From Polyporus tsugae (lineage: Eukaryota; Basidiomycota; Agaricomycetes; Polyporales; Polyporaceae): a stretch of 64,000 bases of DNA. The notes under the pieces were generated by a model. The model was not told the origin of the DNA. It was given only the letters and a program-made list of their open reading frames with translations, and searched no databases. A program made the position numbers and the translations under genes. Position 1 is the stretch's first letter; the number at the start of each line of letters is the position of its first letter. Of this stretch, positions 32,310 to 43,738 are shown piece after piece. The stretch spans positions 186,001 to 250,000 of the forward strand of contig JAHRBS010000002.1 of assembly GCA_024305745.1 (NCBI GenBank), in the 5' to 3' direction.

Positions 32310-35300
32310 TCAAGGCTGAGCTCCAGCAAAGCGATTGTACCAAACTTGATGATTAAACTGAGCTTGTACTGGCCATGGATTGGTGAGGGATATTGGTTGG
32401 ACAGTATCAGGGTGCGAGGTGTGGAATTCATCGAGTAGTTCTTTGCAGTGCTTGACATTCCGTACTGGTTCCCAAGTGGCTTCGCTGATATCGTATCCAA
32501 CCCATTTCACAAGGTATCGGACATATCCGTAGTAGGTCTTGGAGTCAAGGATCTTTTTGACCTCAAACTCATCATGTCCTTCCACCTCTATGGCTGGTGG
32601 TTTTGACGGTTTATAGTTGCCAATCTCGTCCTCATGGTAGGGGATGAGTTTGGAAGCATAGAAGATAGGGTGGACCTTGTTTGTGGCTGGGAGTTGTAGA
32701 TGGAAATCGACTGGCCCAACTTGGTTGACAATTTTGTAGGGCCCATAGTTCTTTGCGGATAACTTTGCTGATGACTGTTTGATCCTGAGGTCCCCTCCTT
32801 TGAGAAGGACTTTGTCCCCAACCTTGAATGGCACTTCACTCTTGTGTTTGTCGTAGTACCACTTCATCCGTTCTGCAGCAAGGGTTAGGGATGCTTGGGC
32901 CTGTTCCCGGGCTTCCGTTCAGTACTGGAAGACGTCTTTGAGGGTCGGGAAACCTAGTTCTCCCCATACATCTGGGGCCATCTTGGGGTGGTATCCGTAT
33001 TCCACAAAGAAGGGTGATAAGCCAGTAGACTCGTGTGCGGCATTGTTGTAGGAAAACTCCGCAGTGGATAGAAGGGAGGCCCAATCGTCTGGGCAGTGTT
33101 CGGTGAAGATCTGTAGGTACTGTTCCAATGACTGGTTGACTCATTCTGTCTGACCATCGGTTTGGAGGTGATAGGCTGTTGACATAGAGGCTCGGATGCC
33201 CAGCTTCCCACAAAACTCCTTGAAGAGCGCACTGGCAAACTGTGTTCCTCGATCTGAAATGATCTGTCGGGGTAGGCCATGATGTTTGAGTATGTGTTCG
33301 TAGACAAGCTCCGCCGCATCTGAGGCTGAGAAGTGGTCATCACATGCAAAGAAGTGGGCTCGCTTGGTCAACCGGTCTACCACCACTGCGATGGCCGTGT
33401 AAACATTGCCGTGTCTGTCACAGGACTCAGGAAGTTGAGTGATGAGGTCGATGCTCCAGATCTCCCATGGCCCAGCTGGGACTTCATTTGGCTGCAGTAG
33501 TCCAAAGGGAGGGTTGTATGAGGCTTTGTTACGTTGGCATGTATTGCACCCCTTGACATACTTCTTGACATTGATTGACATTCCAGGCCACCAGTAGTTG
33601 TGGCTGATAAGTTCCTGGGTCTTCCATTGGCCAGGGTGCCCAGCGAGTGTGGTGTCATGGTGGAGTTTGAGCAGCTTCAGTTGTAGTTCCTGGTCCTTTG
33701 GGACATAGACCTTTCCCCGATAGAGCAGGAGACTGTTCTCGATGTTCCATTCTTGCAGTGGTTTTCCAAACTCCCGAGGGCTGCTATTGAGCAGTGCCTT
33801 GTAATCCTTGGTCATTGTGTCATCTTCGAGTGCCTTCTTGATCTTATCCAGTAGTTGCTTGTCATCAACTTCAGAGGCGTGGGTGGTTTGCATGGCTTTG
33901 ATGGCAAAAAACTCCGGCTTCAGCAGTGTTTGACCATCATTGTCACTGCTTACCCCCTCCTCATAATCTGGCCTCCTGGACAGAGGGTTGGCATGAAGCA
34001 TTGTCTTGCCAGGTCGGTGTTGTAGGTTGAAGTGGAAACGGGAAAGGAATATACTCCAGCGAGCTTGGCAACAAGTGAGCTTCTGGGCCTGCCGGAAGTA
34101 GGTGAGGTTAAGGTGATCCGACCAGATCTCAACCGGCTCAGGGTGTCCCTCCAGGTAGTGGCGATATTCCTCCAAAGCGCGTATAATGGCCAGTAACTCC
34201 TTGTCATAGATCTCATAGTTGCATTCATGCTCATTCAAGGACTTGGAGTAAAATGCTACTGGGTGCCATAGTTTATCTTCGCCCAACTGTTCCAGTACTG
34301 CCCCTGTGGTGAAGTCAGATGAGTCTGTTTCCAGGCAGAAAGGTGCAGTGTCATTGGGGATTTGCAGGATTGGAGCAGTGGTAAAGGTGGTCTTGAGGCT
34401 CTGGAAGGTGTTTTCTTGGTCTTCTCCCCACTGCCAAGGTGCATCCTTGCAGGTGAGAACTGTGAGCGGGCGAGCTATCTTTGAGAAGTCCTTGATGAAA
34501 TGTCGGTAGAAGTTGGCAAGGCCGAGGAATGCCTGTACATGCTTGACTTTGGTCGGTGTTGGCCAGTTCTTTACACCTTCAACCTTGGCTGGGTCCATTG
34601 TGATGAAATCCTTTGAGATGATCAACCCAAGGAATTCAACCAACTGTTGTTCAAACTTGCACTTCTCAGGCTTAATGAAGAGATTGTTTGCCCGTAGTTT
34701 CTGGAGCGCTCGTTCCGTGAGTTGCCAGTGGAGTGTGAGGTCATCTGTGAAGATGAGGATATTGTCGATGTAAACTACCACGTGCCCCGTAGCAATCTCC
34801 TCCTTGAGGATCTCATTCATCATAGCCTGGAAGGTGCTTGGGGCATTGCAAAGACCAAAAGTCATCACCGTTGGCTCGTACAGACCACAGTGAGTGATAA
34901 ACGCTGCCTTCTCCTCGTCTCCTTCTCATATATGGACATTGTTGTACCCCCACCTCAGGTCCAGAGAGGTGAAGATGGATGATTGAGACAAACGGTCAAT
35001 GAGGTCGGGGATCCGTGGTATGGGAAACTTGTCCTTCTTCGTGATGGTGTTGAGGGCCCAATAGTCTTGTACTAAACGTAGGCTACCATCCTTCTTTTTG
35101 ACAAAGAAGACGGGAGCCACAGCTAGGCTCTTCAACCTTCGAATGTATCCCTTGGCTTCCTGTTCATCAATCCACCCATCCAGGGAGTTCTGTTCTTGTG
35201 GGTTGAGTGGATAGAGCTTTGCCGGCTTTGGTGATGCAGCACCTTCCACAAGTTCAATGGGGTGGTCGTAGGGCTTGCGAGTTGGCATCTGTTCTGAAGC

Positions 35301-36075
35301 TGTCTTGGAAAACACATTGCCATACTGGTGGTAGTAGGCTGGTACATGATTAGACCAGTAGTCCTTATCTTGGCTCCCGGGCACCGGTGTTCCTTCCTTC
35401 TTCTCCTCAATCCGTGTTCGCAGAGCGCGGGCATCAGGGTCATCGGAAAACTGCATCCAATGCACAAACTGTTCCATAGTATTCCAGGGTTCAGGATCTA
35501 GTTGGCCATAGTTGTCGCGTGCAAACTCCTCTAGTCGGGGTTTATCTACCGTTCGTACTTCCTCTTCCTGCACTGAAACTGACCTAGGCAGGCAAGTGTG
35601 AGGACACCGTGTAAACTCTACTTGACCAGCCTTTCAGTCGACTTCAGAATTGTGTTCCCAAAGGAATGTCATGCCAATGATGATATCCCGGTTTCCTATA
35701 TCTGTGACAGGAAGGACTGTCAACTAGTGTGTTTCTTGATTGTGACGAGGCACCGGACATAGTGAGTAACTAAGCCCTTTTTGTTCTCTGTTGCGTTGGC
35801 ATTGAATACTTGTATTTCTCGTGAGAGGCGTCATAGCTCTAGGCCATGTTCCTGCACAAACCGATAGTGTGCAAAACTTGAGTAGGCTCCACAGTCCATG
35901 AGCCCTTCTGACTGGATTTCATGCATACCTTGCCTGAGGGTGAGTTTCAAATCAAGTGACTGTCACTGTCTGCGTGACAAAGCGAGATATATATAACTTG
36001 ATTTGGGTACAAATGACTCCTCTAGGTGGTTTACACTACTAGTACATATGGATCAGATGTTACGGCCAGTCTCCG
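32310..36075 (-). pseudogene. Pol of element C
   Basis: From 36075 downwards: a protease region with GLMDCGAYSS (about 35900); RT (KKDGSLRLVQDYWALN, SLDLRWGYNNV, MMTFGLCNAPSTFQ); RNase H (LETDSSDFTTGAVL…YDKELLAI); integrase (LLKLHHDTTLAGHPGQ…CNTCQRNK, IISDRGTQFASALF, then the distal core); and a chromodomain (VRYLVKWVGYDISEATWEP). The RT active site reads YIDN instead of YIDD (Asn codon 34761-34763). TGA codons at 34926-34928 (HI*EGDE) and 33141-33143 (DGQTE*VNQ) stand where Arg is expected. Further stops lie in the protease. Confidence 0.85.
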
Positions 36076-37713
36076 TTACATCCGCTCGAGAAAATCCTGC
36101 TTATTGGTCTTGATGATCCGTGCAGCGGTCTCCTGGTGCTCTTGCTTGCTTCTGAGTTCAAACTCCTTGAGCGCATTGACTACAAACTCAATTTTGTCTC
36201 GGTCTTCAGCCTTGGTTTCTTCTTCGACAGCGCGTATCTTGGTTGGTGCAACACCCTTGCCCTTGAAGTCGGGGAGCTTGTAGTACCCCTTATATACCGG
36301 GTTACGACACTTGGTGCCAGACTTGTATGGGTGTTTACCGCACCGGAAGCATATCTTCCTGGCTAGCCAGTCCTCTTGTTCCTTGAAGAGCTTCTCTGGC
36401 TTGCGCATTGCACCGATGTCCATAGCATCAGGGTCTCTGGTGGGTCTTGACGAGGAGGCGCCCTTGTGGTACTTGTTTCCCCAGTAGTTCATCTCAATCT
36501 CGAGCACCCAGTCAAGGAAGTTCTCCCACTTCATCGGGATAGTAAACGGTGACAAGGAGCGGTGGGTGATCATAGTGGTACAGAGATCACCCTTGCACTG
36601 GGCGTCAATGTGGTGAATGAGCTCCACATCAGAGTAACCAGACTTGATGGCAAAATGGCAGAAGTTCTCCACAAACAAGGCAAGGGACAAGTGGGACTTG
36701 ACACACAGTTCCTCCAGAGATTGCTGAGCAGACTTTTCTGGTGCCAGTTCTCGGTATCCGCTCTTGAGCCGGTCGACAAAACTGGTCCAGGTGCCAAGGT
36801 AGGTGTTGTCGGCGGCCTTTTGGGCATAGTCATCTATGTACAACTGGGCTCCTCCTTCTAAGAACAACAAAGCAGTGGTGATCTTCTTGTCGTCTGCTAT
36901 GATGTTCTGGTACCGGAACCAAATGCCAAGTTTCTGGAACCACTGCTCCACCGTAAGATCCGGGGTCTTGCCTTTAAACTTGGGAGGGTCCGCGATTCTA
37001 GGCCAGTGGGTGTTGTGCGATGGGGCCGTTGCCGGGGCCGTGCGGGTAGGTGCCGTGGTTGGGTGAGAAATGAGTGAAGCAACTTGTGTTTTCAGTTCCT
37101 TGATTGCCTCAATGAGCATCATAGTGTTGGTGTTGAGGACATCCATCTCCATTTTGAGGACTTCCCTTTCAGCCTTGAGTGTGTCATTCTCTGTCTCCAA
37201 GTTGTAACAGTGGGTTTCCAGGTCATCCAGGTTCCTACAAAGTGTTGCATGGGTGACAAACTTTTTTTGTTGGGTTCGGAGATCATGGATGTCGACAACA
37301 GTTGAGTTTCGGTGTTCGTACATTTTGTTTCCTAGCTGGTTGTAGACTTCCACAATATCCTTCCTGACCATGTCGTTGGTTACTGCCAGCAACCAATTGA
37401 TGTATGAGGCGTGGATTTCAAAGTGTGTACCAGATACTCGGATTGCCTCTTCGAGTGTGTTGTACTCTATGCCTTGAAAGGACCAGGTCGTGGGTTCCCA
37501 CATTGGTTTAAGAGTTGGTGTTGGTGATGGTGGGCATGTAGGGTGTTGAGATGCTGGCCAGGGGGTCATTTCTGTTTCAGGTGGATTTCCTCCACCGGGT
37601 GGGGTGCGTGGTTCATTGGGCCCAAAGGCATCTGTTGGGAGAACTTCAAAGCGAGACATGATGTATTTCCAAACTCCAGGGGTTGTTGTATCAAAGGGGA
37701 GACTACAGGACAA
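36076..37713 (-). CDS. Gag of element C
   Basis: An intact frame of 545 codons. The N-terminal third is Pro-rich. A coiled coil follows (ETHCYNLETENDTLKAEREV, then LKMEMDVLN), then the Ty3 capsid (WPRIADPPKFKGKTPDLTVE, EQWFQKLGIWFRYQ…, FVDRLKSGYRELAPEKSAQQ) and a degenerate knuckle CFRCGKHPYKSGTKC. The C-terminal tail is highly charged. The frame is uninterrupted although pol is broken. Confidence 0.85.
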   Translation of the reverse strand: MSCSLPFDTTTPGVWKYIMSRFEVLPTDAFGPNEPRTPPGGGNPPETEMTPWPASQHPTCPPSPTPTLKPMWEPTTWSFQGIEYNTLEEAIRVSGTHFEIHASYINWLLAVTNDMVRKDIVEVYNQLGNKMYEHRNSTVVDIHDLRTQQKKFVTHATLCRNLDDLETHCYNLETENDTLKAEREVLKMEMDVLNTNTMMLIEAIKELKTQVASLISHPTTAPTRTAPATAPSHNTHWPRIADPPKFKGKTPDLTVEQWFQKLGIWFRYQNIIADDKKITTALLFLEGGAQLYIDDYAQKAADNTYLGTWTSFVDRLKSGYRELAPEKSAQQSLEELCVKSHLSLALFVENFCHFAIKSGYSDVELIHHIDAQCKGDLCTTMITHRSLSPFTIPMKWENFLDWVLEIEMNYWGNKYHKGASSSRPTRDPDAMDIGAMRKPEKLFKEQEDWLARKICFRCGKHPYKSGTKCRNPVYKGYYKLPDFKGKGVAPTKIRAVEEETKAEDRDKIEFVVNALKEFELRSKQEHQETAARIIKTNKQDFLERM

Positions 37714-37834
37714 TCCAGTCTAAGTACCCAAACTTGTCTAGCTCAACAATTGCATTCACTACTCTAGGGAAGCATTGTCCTAAACCTGAAAACTTTATCT
37801 TTCCAAACTCCTTGCAGAACCAGTCAATGCTCCG

Positions 37835-38419
37835 CTATTGATGGTGGGTCCAGTTGGGTCTGCTGTCATTGATGTTGTTGCTGATCCACTCCAGTTGGTC
37901 ACCGACATGTTGGATGGCTAGACAATGGTCATGCAGAAGGTCATCAAGTAGCATCTTGTGGTCAAAGACGGCCTGGAGGCGCTTGAGGATGGCGTGGGCC
38001 TTGGTCTCAATGATAGCGAGGTTGTCATTGACGTCGGTGTGGGTGCAAGCTGGAAGTGGTGCAGCAGAGATGTGGCACGCAAGGAGGATAGGTAGTGGTA
38101 GGACAGGGGTTGGTAGCATGGGCGTGGGTGCCTGGATGCGGGATGTGTTGGGCAAAGGTCGGGCGTAGGGGACAGGTTGAGGCAGAGCCTTGCGATGAGG
38201 GACCAGAGGTGCATGCTCCTGAAGGCGGTAGTGAAGGCAATCCTCAGCAGAGTCCACAAGTACACAGGATATCTGGTCCTGGACTGGAAGATGACCATGC
38301 CTCTTGAAGTGGCAACGGGTAAACTCCTGGAGGTCTTGCTCCTTGGAGGGAATGGGGGATGATAAACGTGTATAAAACTCCTGGGGGGAAGAGAGACGGC
38401 TGGCTAGTGACTTGGGCAC
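37835..38419 (-). other. Upstream ORF of element C (194 codons)
   Basis: This lies between the 5' LTR and gag. It is Pro- and Leu-rich (…PNTSRIQAPTPMLPTPVLPL…) and ends in a helical part (HTDVNDNLAIIETKAHAILK…DHCLAIQHVGDQLEW). It has no recognised family. Upstream leader ORFs are also present in E/A. It may be coding or simply open. Confidence 0.35.
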
Positions 38420-38453
38420 TGAACCAGGGGCCTAGGTGTGAGATTCTGTCTAA

Positions 38454-38871
38454 TGTCACAGCTGAACAACTGTGCCACAAAACAAACAAAAGGGGAGGCT
38501 CACTGATGGAGACACACAGAGGGTGGCAACAGAAGTAGAGGATAGATTGGCCTAGACTAGAAGGCAGAGGATGGCAGGGGCTGTTAAGCTGCCTACAGAT
38601 GATGGGGGAATGAACAAGAGACAGAATCTAAGGTCTCTGAGCCCACATCACAGCCCTTATATACTATACATGACAGGTGCACAGACCACCTGGCTTCAGG
38701 GCAGGCTTGGGTACTGATGGCAGGTGAGCCAGTCCAAAAGGAGAACAAAGAGGTAAGTACTATTACATAATGATGACCAGTGTCCAGGCTAGAGTCCGGA
38801 AATGGGTGAATCTGGAGTTAGGGTTGGCGGCTGTGACTGTGGTACCAAACATGGTGCGAAAAACCATGACA
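38454..38871 (-). repeat. 5' LTR of element C
   Basis: 418 bp; direct-repeat partner of 31881-32298. It contains TATATACTATACATG (near 38658) and the self-priming 11-mer at 38619-38629. Confidence 0.93.
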
Positions 38872-38876
38872 GACCA

Positions 38877-41807
38877 TTTGTTTGGGTTGTTTGCACAGTA
38901 GATGCAGAGATTAAGATCTACTTCTTGATTGACTTGTTCCGTTTGTCCATCTGTTTCTGGATGGTATGCTGTGCTGAGAGATGTTGTGATTTCTAATGCT
39001 TCATGTAGTTCTCGGAAGGCTTTTGTGGCGAACTGCGGGCCTCAGTCTGAGATGATCTTTTGAGATAGCCCATAATGGCTAAAGACGTCTTTCCAGAGAA
39101 GTTTTGCTGCTTCTATGGCAGTGACTTGCTTTGTGCACGGAGTTAGTACCACTACCTTGGTGACGTTGTGGTCAACGACCACTTGTATGGCATCGTATCC
39201 ATCTTCCGTGGGTGGTAAGTCGGTGATGTAGTCCATAGTGATGACCTGGAATGGGTGTGTATCGCTGCCGTGTAGGATTGGCATTAACGGAGGTTTTGTC
39301 GGGTTTGTCCAGACCTTGGTGGTCTGGCAAACTGCGCATCCTTGGCAGTATTGTGTGATGAATTGACTCATGCCTTCCCAGTAATACTCCCGTTTGACAA
39401 GGTCTTTGGTCTTCTGGATGCTGGGATGTCCCATGTGTAATGGTTCATGGTACATTCTGACAATATCTTGACGGAGATTGTCATTAGGAGGTACATAGAC
39501 CTTGTCCTTGTATAGTAATATACCATTGTCTTCGGTCCAATCATCAGATTTTCCGTATCCGGGTTGTTGCATGGTCTTGTTCTTGCTGGACAGAAGTGGG
39601 ATAAGTTGCGGATCTTGTGCCTTGTTGTCTCGAATTCGTTCTTGTAGTTTGATATTGACAGCATTCACAAAGATGTCTTCTTTGAGTACCGTGACATTTT
39701 TGTTGTCATTTTCCCCCCCCTCATGGTCTGGTCTCCTGGACAGAGCATCAGCCTGAACTAGGTTTTTTCCGGGGTGGTATTTGATGACAAAATTGAAACT
39801 GTCGACAAAGATGTGCCATTGAGCTTGGCAATGATCAAGCTTTTGTGATGTTTTGAAGTAGGTTAGGTTCTTGTGATTGGTGAGGACTTCCACCAGGTGT
39901 GGTGAACCTTGGAGGAAATGCCTCCATGCTTTGAATGCTCGGACAATGGCGAGCATTTCTCGATCGTAGATCTGGTAGTTTTGTTCTGCCGGTGAGAACA
40001 ACTTGGATAGATAGGCACAAGGGTGCCATAGGCCGTCCAGTCCTTGTTGTCAGAGGACTGCCCCTGTTGTGACTCCGGAGGTGTCACATTCTACTTGGAA
40101 TGGTTCTCATGGGTTCGGGATGCGCAGTATTGGTTCCGATGTGAATTGAGTCTTTAGTTCTTGGAAGGCTGCTTTGCATTCTGGTTCCCACTTGAAGGGT
40201 CTATTCTTTTTGGTTAGGTCAGTAAGCGGGTGGACTACTGTTGAGTAGTCGTGGATGAATCGTCGGTAGAAGTTTCCAAATCCTAGGAAAGCTTGGACCT
40301 GTTTAACTGTTTTGAGGGCTGGCCATTCTCAAATGGCTTTTAGTTTGACAGGGTCCATTGCGACTTCTCCTTCTCGGATAATGGCTCCGAGGAATTCAAC
40401 TTCCGAAACCTCAAACAGGCATTTTTCTGGTTTGAGGTGGAGGTCGTGTTCCTGGAGTCACTTCAGCACGCATTGTGTTCTGATGCAATGTTCTTCTAAG
40501 TTGTTCAAGAATATGAGGATGTCGTCCATGTAGATGACAATCCATCCTTCCTGTGTGAGACCATCGAAGATTTCGTTCATTATGTGCTGGAATGTTGCTG
40601 GGGCATTGCATAATCTGAAGAACATGACTGTTGGTTTGTATAACCCCAATGGGGTGATGAACGCAGCCTTGTGCTGGTCTTCTTTCTTGATCCGGATGTT
40701 GTTATAGCCGGCCCAGATATTGAATTTGGTGAAAATTGATGCTTGTCCTAGTTTATTGAAGAGGTCTTCAATAAGTGGCAGGGGATATGTGTCCTTGATG
40801 GTGGCATCGTTTAGTGTTCGATAATCCTGTACGGGTTAAAGGCTGCCATCCTTCTTTAATACAAAAAAGAATGGCGATGCAAACTGTGACTCTAATCAAC
40901 GAATAAATCCTTTGGCTAGATTTTCATCAATGAATTCTCATAGTTTGCCTTGTTCGTGTAGGGTTAAAGGGTAGATCCTTCCCCATTGTCTGTCTTTTAG
41001 ATCGAATTCTTTCTTTATCTTGATTTCATGGTCCCATGGTCTTGCCGGGGGAAATCGTTCAGCTGCCTTCTTTTCAAAGACAGCTGTGAATTTGCGTGCA
41101 TACTCTGGCACCAGTTCATCGAGGGGGATGTCCTTTTTTCCTTGTGCTGCTGCTATCGCAATTTCCGTGGATTTGTTCATTCTGCGAATTGCGGAGGTTT
41201 CCCATAAGTGTTTGATGATCCGTGAGGGGTTATGGGTCAGGGCTTCATTTTTGATATCAATTTCGGTAGATTCAATGTAGGACAGTACCATTGCTTGTAG
41301 GGTTTCTGGCACAGGGAGGCCCCATGCTGTTCCTACAGGCGCATCGTGCATTTCCTAATATTTGTGGATATGCCGTTGCTCCTTGATGACCTTTGTACTG
41401 AACTTGTCCTGTCCTGTCTGCCAATTGATTGTGGAATTGTACCGATGAATCCATGGCATGCCTAAAATGATATTGTCCCGACCTAGGTCTGCCACGTACC
41501 AGTGGGTAGGTAGGCATTGTTTGTTTAGTTGGAAATTTCCTTCAACTTGGTGTGTGATTATTCCGTGTTTGTTGATGCTGTCGTCCGCATTTCGGAAGGT
41601 GAGTGGTTGCAGTAGTCTGACTGTGGATATGTTGTATTTTTCCACTAGTCTGGTGTTGATGATGACCGCGTCTGCGCCAGTGTCGATAAGACCTTTGACT
41701 CCAACAACTTGAGTTCTGACTTCAATGTAACTGGGTATAAGGAGGGTGTGCCTGCGCCTTTCTGTATTGGTTACTAGGTTTACACTGAAGTCCGAACTCA
41801 TGGGCAA
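38877..41807 (-). pseudogene. Pol of element E (protease, RT, RNase H, first part of integrase)
   Basis: The protease lies at 41355-41807 (VKGLIDTGADAVIINTRLVE, then LGRDNIILGMPWIHRYN). RT follows (DHEIKIKKEFDLKDRQWGRI; NAPATFQHIMNE; active site YMDD kept at about 40530), then RNase H (NYQIYDREMLAIVRAFKAWR) and integrase with HHCC (VRMYHEPLHMGHPS…CAVCQTT) and core (ITMDYITDLPPTEDG, then KIISD). TGA at 39042-39044 replaces the Arg expected in ISD-R-GPQFA; TAA at 40836-40838 lies in the SL-PVQDYR motif. Several small frame changes lie between 40000 and 40930. Downstream the core continues to NNPNKW, where C is inserted. Confidence 0.85.
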
Positions 41808-41989
41808 GTCAGGCGTTGGTTCTGCCTGCCCATCTAAAAATCCGTGTCATAGGGGTCAACGTCTGCTTGAATTGCATCCACTTGGAACTCGTCATCCTTT
41901 TCGCTTTCATCATCTGTTTCTTTGGTGCTTCCCTCTGAGGTCAATTCAATATCCTCATCGAGGATCTTCCTGACATTGCGTGGCATTTG

Positions 41990-42310
41990 TCAGCCAGGCT
42001 TCTTTCCTTTAGGTCTGTCCAGACAGATCCTGGCCTGGTGCCCTGCCTTGTGACATATGAAACATAAGTTTTGTTGCATATGTTGTGAGCACTCTTCTAC
42101 TGTCATCTTGTTTATGTTAGCAGAGGCGCTGGTGTCAGGCTTTGCGGTGTTGATGGGTCTGTAGCCCTTCTGGCTTGGGATTCTCACTGCCCGCCCCTGG
42201 AATCTTCGCGCGCTGCATGCTTGCAGCAGCATCTTGGCCTCAGCACGTGCGCGCTCGTACAATTCGCACGTGTTCTCCAGACCGACGGCCCATCCACTTC
42301 TTCTCCACAT
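41990..42310 (-). pseudogene. Gag C-terminal zinc-knuckle segment of element E
   Basis: The minus-strand frame contains CFICHKAGHQARIC (CX2CX4HX4C nucleocapsid knuckle), followed by LDRPKGKKPG and a stop. The first part (…CELYERARAEAKMLLQACS…) may belong to the foreign-looking GC-rich stretch upstream rather than to gag. Confidence 0.7.
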
Positions 42311-43090
42311 TCTAGCCCCGCACTACGTCATCTGCCCGCCTTCATACATGTGCGGTCCATGGCTCTCTCCTCACCTCCACATCCTGTTGCGCTCACGTCT
42401 CCTTTCAGCTTGTCTCTGCCGTCCATCCATTCAAGTGCGCGCTAGACCCGGTTTGCTCTGTTGACAGCCACATCTACCCAACCTGCCCATCCCCTGTCTG
42501 TCAGCTGTGTCCGCACCCTCCTGCGGTCTTGTCTGTTTCCATCCGGAGAGGGCGTGTTTTGGTGCGACGTTCAGTGACACGGCCGCTCCATGTTTGCAGT
42601 GAGTTTGGTATCCCGCCCTGCTATTGGTTCTTGTCGGTTCCGTTACATTAGCTTTAGTTAGTTGGCTTGTTTCTGGGGTTCCTAGTATACAATACATAGA
42701 TGAGCGTCGGGGTCTCTGCAATACAGACTCGGTTCCCCCTCTCCCGCTCATTCGCCCTCCGTGCGTGCCATGCGCCCACACTATGTCTAGTTGCTTGTTC
42801 GTCTAGCTCGCGTGTGTCGCGAGGTACGTTCCTGTCGTTCCCGTCTTTCATCTTGGGCTGCCTGCCCTCGGCTGCGTGCCGCCAGCTCTGCGTGAGCTTT
42901 CCCATACCATTGCGTACGGTCCGTCACTGTGTGTGCCCGTCCGTGTCTGTGTTCCGCCCGCTACCACTCCCTGCATCCTCGAGCACCCGACCGCTCCTCC
43001 CACCCTTCGGTGGTCAGTTGTTTCTGCTGACTTTTAGCAGATCCCCCATACCGTACACATCAGCGTGCTCAAGCTGATTTTGTCGTACTT
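42311..43090 (-). other. GC-rich stretch of unknown origin inside E gag
   Basis: Between the gag capsid (ending near 43100) and the knuckle lies about 0.78 kb that is clearly more GC-rich than the rest of E, has no long natural frame on either strand and is absent from the compact spacing seen in D and C. It could be a decayed insertion (for example a small LTR or SINE; a GTTCCGTTACA|TTAG junction near 42640 resembles the LTR/primer-site junctions here) or a diverged linker. No target duplication was identified. Confidence 0.35.
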
Positions 43091-43102
43091 TTGTTTGCAT
43101 GG

Positions 43103-43702
43103 TCAGGCGTTGGGTTCAACAACTTCTAAGGCTTGCATCAATCTGTCAATTGATGAGGTCTGCTTCATAGATGTCTGTGGCTTGTCCGATCCAGTCAATG
43201 ATTGTCTTTGGAGCTGGGTACGAGGTTGAGATCTTTTGCCATAGCCGTGCGGGTAGTGCATTCCGGTAGTACACCAATCTGGCCAGGGGGTCTGCGACTT
43301 GACTCTTTCTAATGAGTTCATTGTAGCGTCCATTGAACTCGTGGATAGTTGGGTGGTTGGAGAGTTGGAGTTTTCCCAGCAATAGGAGGGCATTGTTGGC
43401 TTCATGAAGTGGCGAAAACACCAGTCTAAATTTGGCTTCAAATTCTGCCCACGTGGTTGCTCCTGGGTGCCTTCGTATTTCATTGATCTTGTTTTCAACC
43501 CAATATTGCACAGTATCTCCTCCAATGTAGGATAGGGCCGTCGCAATCTGGGCATGGTCTTCCCGGGATCACCCATAAAGAGAAGGAAGAGTTGGTCAAG
43601 AAATTTCTGAGATTTAGATTGATCCCCAGAAAAGATGTCAGGGGCTTTAATCTTGACTTTTCCTCCTGCCATTTGAGGAATGGGGACTGCATTGAACTGC
43701 GG
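43103..43702 (-). pseudogene. Gag capsid region of element E
   Basis: It starts MAGGKVKIKAPDIFSGDQSK (43672) and changes frame once to continue IGGDTVQYWVEN…ATTWAEFEAKFRLVFSPLHE, then NELIRKSQVADPLARLVYYR. It is the intact-length counterpart of the truncated copy at 15944-16290 and shares its frameshift. Confidence 0.75.
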
Positions 43703-43738
43703 TCCACCAGGTCCTCCAGGTCCGGGAGGTCCTCATCC

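Larger units (their letters stand above)
31881..38871 (-). mobile_element. Element C: complete Ty3/gypsy chromovirus (6991 bp) inserted in E
   Basis: The two 418-bp LTRs (31881-32298 and 38454-38871) start TGTCACAGC and end CATGACA. The TSD is GACCA (31876-31880 and 38872-38876). On the minus strand the order is an upstream ORF, gag, protease, RT, RNase H, integrase, chromodomain, polypurine tract (GAGGAGGGGGTAG before the 3' LTR) and LTR. The primer site AGATTCTGTCT (38441-38451) is the exact reverse complement of an 11-mer in the LTR (38619-38629): self-priming again. Confidence 0.95.
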
